A DNA stretch of 64,000 nucleotides from NCBI RefSeq assembly GCF_045999315.1, contig NZ_CP174607.1:3596001-3660000 (forward strand), in the 5' to 3' direction. A model generated the notes under the pieces. It did not search any database. It was not told the origin of the DNA and saw nothing but the letters and a program-made list of their open reading frames with translations. This document shows, piece after piece, positions 16,540-25,426 of the stretch. Both the position numbers and the translations under genes were made by a program. This DNA is from Peredibacter sp045999315 (GTDB taxonomy: Bacteria > Bdellovibrionota > Bacteriovoracia > Bacteriovoracales > Bacteriovoracaceae). Numbering within the stretch: position 1 is the stretch's first letter; each line of letters opens with the position of its first letter.

Positions 16540-19071
16540 CTAAGAATCCGATAAAAGTTCTCGTGGTTTGGCCCTCACAGCGCGCCATGAAGAAACCAAA
16601 ATAGTAACTAAACAAAGAACTGTTAAAAGACCCGCCGGATAAAGCAGTCTGCTCCAATCTACACTAGGAGACAACTTGAAAACCTCACGGCCGATTAATT
16701 GAGCAATGAGCCAACCTAAAAACAACCCTAGAGTCAGGGCCGATAAAAAGAGCGCACCAAATTCATACAAGAGATTAAGACGAAGTCTCGTTGCCGAGAA
16801 GCCTAAACTCTTCATGAGAGCGAGATCATAGTAACGTCGATAGACCTGATCATGAGAAAGACCATATAAAATCACAAGCCCCACTAACAGTGAAAGCCAT
16901 GAGATGACTTCAATCGCCTGACGAGATTTTTCAAAAAGTCCTGAAAGCTTCCCTACCAACTCACCTACATCGATGAAAGATACGTTCGGGAATTTTTCTA
17001 CTGATAAACGCTGAAGTTCAAGCTTCTTCTCTTTTGGCCCTGATGGCAGGATCGCAAGGAACGTTTTTGGAGCGGCATCAATCATGCCTGGTTCAATCGT
17101 TACAAAGAAGTTCGGATAGAAGCTCGTCCACTTCACTTCGCGAATGTTATAGACCGTGCCTTCAAACTCTACTCCTTGAATGTCGAAAGTAAGTTTATCG
17201 CCGATATCAAGATCCATTCTCTGGGCCCAACGTTTTTCAATCGAGATATAAGGCAGGCGATGATCGGGAGCGCCTCCTGCCGGGAATGGTTGCCCTTTAA
17301 TAATTCGCTCTGATTCTGTTAAATAATCGCGGTAAGTAAGGTTCAAGTTATTACTTCTAAAGCGCGCGTCTTCGTCTTCTTCTTTTGAACGGAAATCATA
17401 GGCGCGTTTTTTCTTCACGTATTTCTTATCGTTCACCTTCTCCAGACGGGCCCGTATCATTGGTGTGATGTAGGCCAGCGGCGAACCATTGGCCTGGGCC
17501 ATCACCTGTAATGGTTCCATCTGATCTTCTTGTACATCAAAAATAAAAAGAGATGGTTTCTTATTATCTAGAGCAAATTCTTTCAGGATCATCTTATCCA
17601 ATTGAAGGATAAGTGAAATCAGAGTGGCGCCCATGGCGAGAGACAAAAAGCTCAGAGTGAGTTTGTGACCTGAGCGCGTAAGAGATCGGAGAGCAATTCC
17701 GTTTTCAATGGTCGGTATCAGAAGACCTTTGTTACCAATGATCTTTTTGATGATCCATTGACCGGTACGAACCATGACTGTTGAAACCAAGAACACTAAA
17801 AGAAGAGAGCCAAAGAAAAGATTCCCGGTTCTAAATGAATGACTGAGGTAACAAGAGAAAAGCCACAAGAGTAAAATGAAAGGAAGAAAGTCCCAAAAAC
17901 GAAAGCGCCCCATAGAAAGCTTTGAGGCCTTGAGCTGAAGTCCCATCGGTGTACGCATAAGTCCAAAGAGAAGCGGCACTAAAATAAAAAGCGACAGGCC
18001 ATAAAGGAATGGCATATCAGTTAAAGCACCCATCACATTCACATCAGGAGTGAGTTCAATGCCGAGATTATTGGAAAGGGCCGGAGCAAGGATCTCATAA
18101 ACCGGAACCATTAAAAAGAGTTCCACCACCATCACCAACACAAAGATCGCCGAGAACTGGCCAATGATGCCTGCGATGATGTGACCCTTGGTGAGACCGT
18201 GAAGATTTAAAAGACACAGGTCTTTCAGACGTGCGAGTAAGTGAGATTGATAAAGATAGAACACACCCACGAGAGAAAGAATCAGACCAATCAAGGCCGA
18301 AAGGGCCATGAAGTTCGTGAGGGTATTAATCACGCGACCGGTTTGCTCAGAGCTGTCCTCCGGAAGAGTGATCTTAACTGCTGAGTCTTTGATATTGGCG
18401 TAGATCGCTTTTTTAATTTCCTGAAGTTTTGTTTCCGAAAAATTATTCAAATGAAAGTGATACGCAAAACTTCCCGTGGCACCTGGTTTAATGAGACCTG
18501 TGGCCGAGAGTTTTTCCAATGGAAAATAAATTCTTGGTGCAAGCGAAAAACCACGGAGCCCCAGAGAAGAGTCTTCTTCCACTACTCCCGCGACTTTCAG
18601 GATCACGTCACCAATTTGCAGTTCATCATCGGCCTGAACCTGCCACAGATCAGCGAGGTCTTTTGAGATATAAAGATTGTCCGGATGGTATTCACCGTTT
18701 CTGAGAGTCAGTTTTCCATAAAAAGGGAAACCATTTTGAACCGCTCTGATTTCTACCAGACGGCTCGCCTTCACACGAAGGTGGGTAATCATGGAGTAAA
18801 CATCCACGATTTTGTATTCACGATGCGGAATATCCGCAAATATTTTTTTGAGACTCCCCTGCTCTTCTGGGAATAAGTCCCGTCGAGCAGAAACTGCGAT
18901 ATCCGAAGTCAGAAGCTCATTAGCTTTGTTTTTAAGTTTTTCTTGAACCTGACTTGAAACAATACTGATCCCCATGAGACCCATGGTCCCAAGAAGCAAA
19001 GTGAACGCAAGGAGGAGGAAGAAAAAAGGAAACTTCTTCACTTCCTTCAAAAAGAAGAAGCGAAAAATCAC
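16540..19071 (-). CDS. ABC transporter permease, FtsX/MacB-type (YbbP-like)
   Basis: About 843 residues. I chose GTG 19071 because it overlaps the upstream ATPase stop as GTGA and has GGGAG six bases before it; an ATG 13 codons earlier lies inside the ATPase gene. The layout is that of YbbP: a first TM helix, a large periplasmic domain (to about 245), TM bundle, second periplasmic domain (about 520-720) and three final TM helices (about 730-840). With YbbA-like ATPases it forms a type VII-like ABC system thought to move lipids or lipoproteins rather than to import. Operon with the ATPase and TesA. Confidence 0.88.
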   Translation of the reverse strand: MIFRFFFLKEVKKFPFFFLLLAFTLLLGTMGLMGISIVSSQVQEKLKNKANELLTSDIAVSARRDLFPEEQGSLKKIFADIPHREYKIVDVYSMITHLRVKASRLVEIRAVQNGFPFYGKLTLRNGEYHPDNLYISKDLADLWQVQADDELQIGDVILKVAGVVEEDSSLGLRGFSLAPRIYFPLEKLSATGLIKPGATGSFAYHFHLNNFSETKLQEIKKAIYANIKDSAVKITLPEDSSEQTGRVINTLTNFMALSALIGLILSLVGVFYLYQSHLLARLKDLCLLNLHGLTKGHIIAGIIGQFSAIFVLVMVVELFLMVPVYEILAPALSNNLGIELTPDVNVMGALTDMPFLYGLSLFILVPLLFGLMRTPMGLQLKASKLSMGRFRFWDFLPFILLLWLFSCYLSHSFRTGNLFFGSLLLVFLVSTVMVRTGQWIIKKIIGNKGLLIPTIENGIALRSLTRSGHKLTLSFLSLAMGATLISLILQLDKMILKEFALDNKKPSLFIFDVQEDQMEPLQVMAQANGSPLAYITPMIRARLEKVNDKKYVKKKRAYDFRSKEEDEDARFRSNNLNLTYRDYLTESERIIKGQPFPAGGAPDHRLPYISIEKRWAQRMDLDIGDKLTFDIQGVEFEGTVYNIREVKWTSFYPNFFVTIEPGMIDAAPKTFLAILPSGPKEKKLELQRLSVEKFPNVSFIDVGELVGKLSGLFEKSRQAIEVISWLSLLVGLVILYGLSHDQVYRRYYDLALMKSLGFSATRLRLNLLYEFGALFLSALTLGLFLGWLIAQLIGREVFKLSPSVDWSRLLYPAGLLTVLCLVTILVSSWRAVRAKPRELLSDS

Positions 19072-19724
19072 AGAAGACTCCCATGCTCCAGATGAACCAC
19101 ACGAGAACACTTACGAGCAAGGTCCTGATCGTGAGTCACGAGAACGAGTGTCGTGTTTGTTTCTTTTACCATTTTGAAAAGAAGCTCCATCACTCTATCA
19201 CCGGTCTCTTCATCCAAGTTACCACTTGGTTCATCCGCAAATAAAATGGCCGGACGAATCGCCAGAGCTCGGGCAATCGCCACCCGTTGAGATTCACCAC
19301 CGCTTAACTGAGATGGTAAGTGATGAGCACGATGCAAGAGGCCCACGCTCTCTAACAGCTTCTCAGCCGTTTCTTTAGCATGAGGACGTTTCAATAGCTC
19401 TAATGGGAGAAGCACGTTTTCCAGCGCAGTTAGTGTTGAAACCAGATGGAACTGCTGAAATACAATTCCCATATGCTCAGCACGAAAGTGCGTGAGTTCT
19501 TTTTCCTTCATGTGAGATATCTTTTTATCTCCCACTTCGATTTCACCAGAGTCAGGTTGATCCAATCCCGCTAAAAGCGAGAGCAGAGTCGATTTCCCTG
19601 AACCAGATTTCCCAATGAGCGCCAAAGTCTCACCTTTAGCGATCTCGAGATTAATACCTTTTAAAACTTCAACTTTTGTACTTCCTTCGCCATAACTCTT
19701 CCGAAGGTTTGAGACCTTCATCAT
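19068..19724 (-). CDS. ABC transporter ATP-binding protein (LolD/YbbA-like)
   Basis: 218 residues, a compact ATPase. Walker A GKSGSGKST (38-46), signature LSGGESQRVAIARAL (140-154) and Walker B ILFADEP (160-166) are all intact. Closest in type to LolD/MacB/YbbA, which power FtsX-like permeases. It overlaps the TesA gene upstream (ATGA) and the permease downstream (GTGA), so the three are translationally coupled. E. coli has the same set (tesA, ybbA, ybbP), although there tesA is divergent. Confidence 0.95.
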   Translation of the reverse strand: MMKVSNLRKSYGEGSTKVEVLKGINLEIAKGETLALIGKSGSGKSTLLSLLAGLDQPDSGEIEVGDKKISHMKEKELTHFRAEHMGIVFQQFHLVSTLTALENVLLPLELLKRPHAKETAEKLLESVGLLHRAHHLPSQLSGGESQRVAIARALAIRPAILFADEPSGNLDEETGDRVMELLFKMVKETNTTLVLVTHDQDLARKCSRVVHLEHGSLL

Positions 19725-20311
19725 AGCTCAGGCTCCAGCTCTTTTAGCACATTGTTAGCAATCACTTCATAGCCCTTCGCATTTGGATGAATGCCATCGG
19801 GAAGATTCAGTTTAGGATTCCCACCCACACCTTCAAGAAGGAACGGAATCAAGCGGATTTTATATTTCTCTGCGATTCTCGGGAAAATTTTTTCAAAATC
19901 AGTGCGGTACGGTTCACCCATGTTGGTTGGCATTTTCATTCCTGCGAGCACTACTTTAATTCCTCTCGCCTGCGCTTTCTCAATGACCGCTGAAAGGTTT
20001 TTCTCAGTTTCTGAAACTTTCATTCCACGCAGACCATCGTTTGCACCCAGAGCAAGCACCATCACGTCGATTTTGGTTTTCTTATACCACTCCATACGTT
20101 TTGGACCACTGGCCGAAGTCGCGCCGGCAACTCCACCGTTAATCACTTTAAGATCTTTATGTTTTTGAGAGAGTTTCCTTTCGATCACAGATGGAAAAGA
20201 TTCTTCTTTTGAAAGTTGATACCCTTCAGTCAGTGAATCACCAAGAAACAAAATCGTGCTGGCCTCTACCGATGCAGTCAGTAGAACTAAAAGAGCGAGA
20301 AATGTTTTCAT
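19721..20311 (-). CDS. tesA: periplasmic SGNH esterase/thioesterase (TesA-like)
   Basis: 196 residues with signal peptide (about 1-17). SGNH hydrolase blocks are visible: GDSLTEG with nucleophile S26, G60, N91 in GAND, and D172-H175 in PDGIHP. TesA is a multifunctional acyl-CoA thioesterase, lysophospholipase and arylesterase of the periplasm. Coupled by a four-base overlap to the ABC ATPase gene, as in the conserved tesA-ybbA-ybbP neighbourhood, which points to a shared role in handling lipids or acylated products. Confidence 0.9.
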   Translation of the reverse strand: MKTFLALLVLLTASVEASTILFLGDSLTEGYQLSKEESFPSVIERKLSQKHKDLKVINGGVAGATSASGPKRMEWYKKTKIDVMVLALGANDGLRGMKVSETEKNLSAVIEKAQARGIKVVLAGMKMPTNMGEPYRTDFEKIFPRIAEKYKIRLIPFLLEGVGGNPKLNLPDGIHPNAKGYEVIANNVLKELEPEL

Positions 20312-20313
20312 GA

Positions 20314-20745
20314 CTAGTCCTTAAAAAATTTTTTGTATCGTTTCGGTCGAATCGCGAACACACTCCAGAGAATCGGCAAAACGACAGGGGCCATCCAGGA
20401 AGGTGAACATTCGTAGTGGATATCATCCACTATTTCTGATTCTGTGGAACTTATTTTATCAACCCGATGATGGTGTTTCCAGTTAGACAACGGCCAAGGA
20501 AGTGTTTTTCCTTCGTCAATAAATGACCAACCCTTTGCGTTGGTCTCTTCAAAGGTCATTAAACTCACCCACTGCTGTGCAAAAAGTAGTTCAATGTGAA
20601 CCTCGTCCCCTTTTTTACAGCCATCAAAACGCTTCATTTTAAAAGGTATGAGTGCGGGACTTAAATAGATAAAGAGGTCCTGATTGAATTGATCCCGGAT
20701 TCTTTCAAATGGAAGATGAATCCGGGTCTTAAAAAGAAGGTTCAC
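20314..20745 (-). CDS. SRPBCC (START/polyketide-cyclase fold) family protein
   Basis: 143 residues without a signal peptide. Begins with the pattern of ligand-binding SRPBCC proteins (an N-terminal strand with FKTRIHLPFERI, hydrophobic strands, the helix near the C-terminus SWMAPVVLPILWSVFAIRPKRYKKFF). The fold binds hydrophobic ligands. It overlaps the coiled-coil gene by four bases upstream and ends two bases before tesA. Ligand unknown. Confidence 0.7.
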   Translation of the reverse strand: MNLLFKTRIHLPFERIRDQFNQDLFIYLSPALIPFKMKRFDGCKKGDEVHIELLFAQQWVSLMTFEETNAKGWSFIDEGKTLPWPLSNWKHHHRVDKISSTESEIVDDIHYECSPSWMAPVVLPILWSVFAIRPKRYKKFFKD

Positions 20746-20978
20746 TTCTTCTTTAACTCATCAACTTCTTGGCGAAGAGTTTGAATCTGCGCTTTCATGG
20801 CGGCGATTTCACCGTGAAGTTTGTTAATTTCCTTCACTGTACTATCAACGCGCTCGCGTTGATTATTTCCATCGAGAGAATCATTCTTATAGTATTTTTG
20901 ATCTTCTGGTTTGAGATAACCATAATCCGTGGCAAAAGCAGAAGTCGAGATGAGCATAAGACATAAAACGTATTTCAT
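20742..20978 (-). CDS. small exported coiled-coil protein
   Basis: 78 residues. Signal peptide (about 1-16, ...SAFA), a short Tyr/Asp-rich linker, then a heptad-patterned coiled coil (about 42-78, EINKLHGEIAAMKAQIQTL). It resembles the coiled-coil segments of small periplasmic or outer-membrane associated proteins such as Lpp/YbgF N-termini, but has no lipobox. It is the first gene of the series leading into SRPBCC-TesA-ABC. Confidence 0.7.
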   Translation of the reverse strand: MKYVLCLMLISTSAFATDYGYLKPEDQKYYKNDSLDGNNQRERVDSTVKEINKLHGEIAAMKAQIQTLRQEVDELKKK

Positions 20979-21014
20979 AGATATCTCCTGAATACGTTTA
21001 TTCTAAGGCAGTTT

Positions 21015-21986
21015 TTAATTTTTGTCTTTAAAGAGGCGCTCTGTTAAAAACCCGACTCCAAAAATCAGGACGATAAAGTAGTGAAGAATGGCCACAATCG
21101 GAAATAGCCACGTACTCTTGGCACGGGAAGCTAAAGCAAGACTTACAAAAGTCACGATCGCTAGATATAAACGGGCCAAAGAAATAAAGGTATGCAGATC
21201 TAGAAGGATCATTGCATGCAAAAGAACAAACACCGCCGGAAGCCAAAAGACTCCTGCACTTGGTGTAAGTTTTTCACGCATAATTTTTGAACGATAGTAA
21301 CCAGCGTAGAAAGTGCTTCTAAAAATTTCCGAAAAGCGCTGAGCACGGAAGAGATAAACTTTAAGGCGTGGCTGATAATACATTCCCACACCCTTCTTCT
21401 TCAGCTCTTGAAGAAAAAGGACCTCATCTCCCCTCTTATAATTTTCAGGGAAGCGAGTGTTACCAATCACTGAACGACGGACCCAAATATGGGTCTGAGA
21501 AATTTTCTCTTCGTTTCCTTCTTGAAGCTTACTGCCCGAGGCCTGATGACGAACAAAAGTTGTCCCGGCACAGAATGGAGAAGAAAGTGCAATACCTTGA
21601 GCGCGAGAAAGAGCACTCATGCCGGAGGCCATCACATCAATGCCACCAAGGACTTCAATTTTTGATTCAGAAAGCAGAGGACGAAGGATGTCCCAATAAC
21701 CACGGGCAAGAGTCGCGTCTTCATTCAAGAAACACACCCACTCACCTTCCGCTTCATTCAGGGCGATGTTCTTTGCCTTACCAGAATTTAAGTGTTCAGG
21801 GTTTTCTAAAATGAGAACCGATGACGTCAGAGATTCGGCCTTGGCACGAACAGCAGCTGTTAGAGGTTTACCGTGAATATGCAAAATGAGTTGCCACTGC
21901 ATCTCAGGCACCTGAAGTGCGTCGAGACATTTCAATAGTCGTTCGTCAGAACCCTGAGATATGATGATGATACTTAAACTTGGCAT
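21015..21986 (-). CDS. family 2 glycosyltransferase with C-terminal membrane helices
   Basis: 323 residues. The GT-A fold starts with PSLSIIIISQGSDERLLKCLDALQ. CFLNEDATL carries the acidic metal-site residues in place of the usual DxD, and KRGDEVLF carries the acceptor-side acid. Two to three TM helices occupy about 240-315. Probably transfers a sugar to a lipid or surface glycan at the inner membrane. A perfect TATAAT lies only five bases upstream of the ATG with no ribosome-binding site, so the mRNA may be leaderless. Confidence 0.85.
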   Translation of the reverse strand: MPSLSIIIISQGSDERLLKCLDALQVPEMQWQLILHIHGKPLTAAVRAKAESLTSSVLILENPEHLNSGKAKNIALNEAEGEWVCFLNEDATLARGYWDILRPLLSESKIEVLGGIDVMASGMSALSRAQGIALSSPFCAGTTFVRHQASGSKLQEGNEEKISQTHIWVRRSVIGNTRFPENYKRGDEVLFLQELKKKGVGMYYQPRLKVYLFRAQRFSEIFRSTFYAGYYRSKIMREKLTPSAGVFWLPAVFVLLHAMILLDLHTFISLARLYLAIVTFVSLALASRAKSTWLFPIVAILHYFIVLIFGVGFLTERLFKDKN

Positions 21987-21991
21987 AATTC

Positions 21992-22020
21992 ATTATAGCG
22001 ATGGGAAAAAAGAAAGTCAG
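21992..22020 (-). promoter_or_regulatory. promoter of the glycosyltransferase gene
   Basis: On the minus strand, TATAAT at 21997-21992 and CTGACT (four of six matches to TTGACA) at 22020-22015, spaced 17 bases. Predicted transcription start falls on or beside the ATG at 21986. The -35 element lies inside the divergent gene's coding sequence. Confidence 0.5.
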
Positions 22021-22669
22021 TATTTTAGGTCTAGGTTGGTATGGAAGTCCTTTGAGGGATGAGCTTCTTCGTCATGGTTTTGACGTTGTTGGTTCTACTC
22101 GAACTAAGGAGAAGCTTTCACCAGACTCTAGGCTTCTGGCCTATCCGGAACTCCCCTCAGAAGACTTAATGGATGCCGATATAGTGGTCCTGAACATCCC
22201 GCCTTTTCCGGAAGAACTTGAATGGTTTAAAAAGTGGCCCTGGAAAAAACCGTGGTTGATTTTTATCAGCTCCACTTCTGAATCTCCGACCTTGCTTGCT
22301 CAAGAAGAATGGGTGCGTGCAAACTTCACCGACTGGACAATCTTGCGCTTTGGAGGACTCCTGGGTGGCAAGCGCCATCCGGGAAAACATCTCTCAGGAA
22401 AAAAGAATCTGGCCGCACCTAAAAGACCGGTTAATCTTCTTCATTTAGAAGATGCGGTTGGTGTGACGGTGGCCGTGATTCAAAATAATGTGAAGGGAAA
22501 AACTCTCGGAGTTGTGTGTGACGAACATCGCACACGAGAGGAATTTTATTCAGAATATTGTCGGGAAAATAATTTGCCGCTGCCGGAATTTGATCAATCT
22601 GACCTCTCCACTGGGAAGATCGTTCCCAATGAAGAAATCAAAAAGTTTTATAAGTTTAGAAATTCTTGA
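22001..22669 (+). CDS. NAD(P)-binding Rossmann protein (YeeZ/SDR-like)
   Basis: 222 residues. The dinucleotide-binding motif GLGWYGSPL (about 10-18) follows the first strand, and SDR-like features follow: a strand with FISSTSES, FTDWTILRFGGLLG, and HLEDAVG. Short extended-SDR proteins such as YeeZ have this architecture; the reaction is unknown. It starts 14 bases from the divergent glycosyltransferase gene. The end overlaps cysK by 14 bases. Confidence 0.75.
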   Translation: MGKKKVSILGLGWYGSPLRDELLRHGFDVVGSTRTKEKLSPDSRLLAYPELPSEDLMDADIVVLNIPPFPEELEWFKKWPWKKPWLIFISSTSESPTLLAQEEWVRANFTDWTILRFGGLLGGKRHPGKHLSGKKNLAAPKRPVNLLHLEDAVGVTVAVIQNNVKGKTLGVVCDEHRTREEFYSEYCRENNLPLPEFDQSDLSTGKIVPNEEIKKFYKFRNS

Positions 22670-23690
22670 AGATCTCAACCACTTCTTTCTCAGGAAGAAG
22701 TGAGCCATCAATGCCCTTCTCTTTTAAGAAATCCGGGTTGTACATTTTAGAGATAGCTCTCTCACCACCATCACATAGGAAAGTAGCAATACGCTGACCT
22801 GGACCATATTTAAGAGCAGTGTTGAAAGCACCAGCAAGGTTAAGCATTGAAGACATACCCATTACTAGACCTTCTTTTTCACGAACGTACATCGCCAGAG
22901 ATGCTAGTTTCTGATCATCAATCGTGTAACAAGAGTCTTGCTTGATGTGGTTGAAGTTATCAACCATACGAGTGATACCTACACCTTCAGTCATTGTGTA
23001 ACGACCGTCAGAATCGAAGTTACCACGTCCAAAGAAATTCACGATCCCTGAACCAACTGGATCCGGCATCACGATTTTGATGTTGTGGTTTTTCTCTTTC
23101 ATGAATTTAGAAACACCAGCGGCCGTACCACCTGAACCAGCAGCAACAACGACTGCGTCCAGTTTCCCGTCCATTTGCTCGAACATTTCTGGAGCTGTTG
23201 AGTGATAGTGAGAAAGGTAGTTATCCGGGTTATCGAACTGGTTTGCCCACCAGTAGTCTGGAGAACTTTGACCGATTTTTTTACCAACTTTAAAAAAGTG
23301 ACGGTCATCTGAGTAAGGAACAGCATCTGTTTCTACAATTTCGGCGCCATACAGTTTAAGCACTTTGTGTTTTTCGATCGCCATGCCTTTTGGCATGACC
23401 ACGATCACTTTGTGTCCCAGTGCCTGGCCAACAAGAGCGAGACCGATACCAGTGTTTCCGGCCGTGCCTTCTACGATTGTCATGCCTGGTTTAAGAGCAC
23501 CACGAGCGATGGCCTCAACCACCATATTAAGGGCCGGACGATCCTTGATCGTACCACCCGGGTTTAAGTTTTCGCACTTCATGAAAATTTCACAACCAGT
23601 GAGAGCACTTAAACTTTGCACTTTCATCATCGGGGTGTTCCCAATTACTTGTAAAAGGCCTGTAGATTTAAGTTTGGTACGAAGATCCAT
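22656..23690 (-). CDS. cysK: cysteine synthase (O-acetylserine sulfhydrylase family)
   Basis: 344 residues, fold type II PLP enzyme. PLP lysine K49 lies in PGGTIKDRP, and the phosphate/asparagine loop GTAGNTG is at 75-81. GSGGTAAG binds the PLP phosphate. It makes cysteine from O-acetylserine and sulfide. It diverges from cysE, the gene for the enzyme that makes O-acetylserine, which strongly supports the assignment over cystathionine beta-synthase. RBS AGGGA precedes the ATG. Confidence 0.92.
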   Translation of the reverse strand: MDLRTKLKSTGLLQVIGNTPMMKVQSLSALTGCEIFMKCENLNPGGTIKDRPALNMVVEAIARGALKPGMTIVEGTAGNTGIGLALVGQALGHKVIVVMPKGMAIEKHKVLKLYGAEIVETDAVPYSDDRHFFKVGKKIGQSSPDYWWANQFDNPDNYLSHYHSTAPEMFEQMDGKLDAVVVAAGSGGTAAGVSKFMKEKNHNIKIVMPDPVGSGIVNFFGRGNFDSDGRYTMTEGVGITRMVDNFNHIKQDSCYTIDDQKLASLAMYVREKEGLVMGMSSMLNLAGAFNTALKYGPGQRIATFLCDGGERAISKMYNPDFLKEKGIDGSLLPEKEVVEIFKNF

Positions 23691-23752
23691 TGATATATCC
23701 CTGCGTGTTAAGGTAGTTTAGTGTGACCCCTTTATACTGCAAAAGGTTCTCT
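23691..23752. promoter_or_regulatory. divergent cysK-cysE promoter region
   Basis: This 62-base space must hold both promoters. TATACT (23733-23738, plus) and TATAAA on the opposite strand overlap at the same site, so the two -10 elements may share DNA. No good -35 match was found on either strand. No CysB-type repeat was recognised. Confidence 0.3.
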
Positions 23753-24541
23753 ATGTCTTCAAAACTTGCTCAATTTCTGCACCGCGACCGCCTACAAACG
23801 GCAACTATTGTGATGAATGTTCAAGAGGTTCGCCAATCCGTGGACCAATTGGTTTGTCTTTTATTCCCTCAAAGGGGTTGTTTAGGTCGCCAGAGCTTGG
23901 AGAGCACAGAAAAATCTGTTGATGAATTAAAGGCCCGCTTTAAGAACTATTTTGAGGCGGTGGCAGGTCTTGGGATTAAGAAAAGCGCCGAAGAACTTGC
24001 TGATGCTTTCTTTGACAAGATCCCTGATCTGGCCGGGATTCTGGACTCTGATGCCCAGGCGGCCCTCATGGGAGATCCTGCGGCCTATAGCCGTGAAGAA
24101 GTGATCATTACTTACCCTGGCTTTTACGCCGTTTGTATTCATCGCCTTGCTCATGCCATCCATCAACTTGGTGTTCCTCTTATTCCGCGTCTTATGAGCG
24201 AATATGCCCATGAAAAAACCGGAATTGATATTCACCCGGGCGCTCAGATTTCTGGCAGCTTCTTCATTGACCACGGAACTGGTGTGGTCATTGGTGAAAC
24301 GGCCAACATTGGCAAGAACGTAAAGATCTATCAAGGTGTGACCCTTGGTGCTCTTTCAGTAAAAAAGAAACTTCAGTCCCTTAAGCGTCACCCTACCATC
24401 GAAGATGATGTAGTGATTTATGCCAATGCAACCATCCTTGGCGGCGAAACCGTGATTGGCAAAGGTTCCATCATTGGTGGTAACACTTGGCTTGTTTCAA
24501 GTGTGGCCCCAGGAAGCATCATTTCTCTAGGAAACCAATAA
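23753..24541 (+). CDS. cysE: serine O-acetyltransferase
   Basis: About 262 residues from ATG 23753, preceded by AAAGG; a GTG 10 codons earlier is open but lacks an RBS. The N-terminal half is helical and the C-terminal half is a left-handed beta-helix of hexapeptide repeats (HPGAQISGSFFIDHGTGVVI..., then IGKNVKIYQGVTLGAL). Catalytic His residues lie in DIHPG and DHGTG. It acetylates serine from acetyl-CoA, the first step to cysteine, and usually binds CysK. The final codon overlaps the rhodanese start (TAATG). Confidence 0.93.
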   Translation: MSSKLAQFLHRDRLQTATIVMNVQEVRQSVDQLVCLLFPQRGCLGRQSLESTEKSVDELKARFKNYFEAVAGLGIKKSAEELADAFFDKIPDLAGILDSDAQAALMGDPAAYSREEVIITYPGFYAVCIHRLAHAIHQLGVPLIPRLMSEYAHEKTGIDIHPGAQISGSFFIDHGTGVVIGETANIGKNVKIYQGVTLGALSVKKKLQSLKRHPTIEDDVVIYANATILGGETVIGKGSIIGGNTWLVSSVAPGSIISLGNQ

Positions 24542-24852
24542 TGGAAATTGATAACAAAAAAATCTCCAAGTGGATCACCGATAAAAAAGAGTTCCATCTT
24601 TTAGACGTTCGTCGTGATGATGAACGTGAAATTTGTAACCTCGGCGGCTTCCATATTCCGTTGCACGAACTTGAAACACGCTTCAATGAACTTCCCCACG
24701 ATAAGCTTCCTATGATAGTTTATTGTCATCACGGGGTGAGAAGCCTTTACGCGACTCAGTTTCTCAAGTTTCACGGCTACGACGCCCTTTCTTTAAGGGG
24801 CGGCATTGATGCCTGGTCTATTGAGATTGACCCGAACGTCCCTCGCTATTAA
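24541..24852 (+). CDS. single-domain rhodanese (sulfurtransferase)
   Basis: 103 residues from ATG 24541, coupled to cysE by a TAATG overlap. The active-site loop is CHHGVRS with Cys62 (62-68), and DVRRDDE (22-28) is the standard rhodanese motif. It carries sulfane sulfur as a persulfide. The link to cysE and cysK makes a role in sulfur delivery or detoxification around cysteine synthesis plausible. A longer in-frame reading from 24487 lies inside cysE and is rejected. Confidence 0.9.
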   Translation: MEIDNKKISKWITDKKEFHLLDVRRDDEREICNLGGFHIPLHELETRFNELPHDKLPMIVYCHHGVRSLYATQFLKFHGYDALSLRGGIDAWSIEIDPNVPRY

Positions 24853-24872
24853 ACTAGGTTTAGGAGATTCTT

Positions 24873-24968
24873 ATGATTAATAAAACTATGGGCACACTTC
24901 TTGTTGGCACGGCCATCGTTCTTGCTGCTGCTTTCGTTATCGCAATTCCTTTCAATCTATTTATGTAA
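24873..24968 (+). CDS. 31-residue single-helix membrane peptide
   Basis: ATG 24873 follows TAGGAG by six bases and the frame runs to TAA at 24968. The product (MINKTMGTLLVGTAIVLAAA...) is one hydrophobic helix with a short charged N-terminus. A strong terminator follows within 10 bases, so the small gene lies neatly at the end of the cysE-rhodanese transcript. Function unknown. Confidence 0.65.
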   Translation: MINKTMGTLLVGTAIVLAAAFVIAIPFNLFM

Positions 24969-24972
24969 TTCA

Positions 24973-25000
24973 TAAGGCCCGCACTTCGGGCCTTATTGTA
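24973..25000. terminator. terminator after the cysE-rhodanese-small peptide transcript
   Basis: AAGGCCCG (24974-24981), loop CACTT, CGGGCCTT (24987-24994), then ATTGTA. The stop codon of the convergent BON gene (24995-24993) lies on its edge, so it may serve both directions. Confidence 0.7.
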
Positions 25001-25418
25001 TATCTCTTAGCTCCTGGCTATCGTCTTTTTTTAATTCCACGTGACTCACTACTTTTGATACTCCCGGAACATTGTTCGCAATACTTTCCATCTCACGAAG
25101 CTCTTTCATGTCTTCTACAAGACCTTCAAGATGAACCACACTCTCCTTCACACTAACAATGAGATTACTGATATCGACTTGAGGACTTCGTCTTAAGGCC
25201 TCAATCACTGCATCTTCAGTAAGCGTCACTCCAACCTGCGCTCCTTGGTTTGAAAGGTCTGAGCGCCCATGCAAATTTTGACCTGTACTCTGGAATCCTT
25301 TTTCGGCCTCTTCCATAGTGTCGGCAAATTCTTTTTGTGCCTCATACTCTTCAGGGTTGATCCATGTTTTCCCCGAGCGTTCTTTACCGCTTACTCCTGG
25401 CTCCTTATTCGGTTCCAT
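24993..25418 (-). CDS. BON domain protein
   Basis: 141 residues, hydrophilic, no signal peptide. The C-terminal BON domain (about 65-133) shows the pattern IEALRRSPQVDISNLIVSVKE, VVHLEGLVEDMKELREMESIANNVPGVSKV, given here in parts. BON domains bind membranes or phospholipids and occur in osmotic-shock proteins. RBS AGGAGG precedes the start. It is the last of three minus-strand genes with DUF6496 and DUF3175 proteins; together they look like a general-stress set. Confidence 0.82.
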   Translation of the reverse strand: MEPNKEPGVSGKERSGKTWINPEEYEAQKEFADTMEEAEKGFQSTGQNLHGRSDLSNQGAQVGVTLTEDAVIEALRRSPQVDISNLIVSVKESVVHLEGLVEDMKELREMESIANNVPGVSKVVSHVELKKDDSQELRDIQ

Positions 25419-25426
25419 ACATCCTC

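Noticed and set aside
21368..21814. 148-codon plus-strand ORF antisense to the glycosyltransferase gene
   Set aside because: The minus-strand gene has clear GT2 motifs; the antisense frame has no RBS, no motifs and odd composition.
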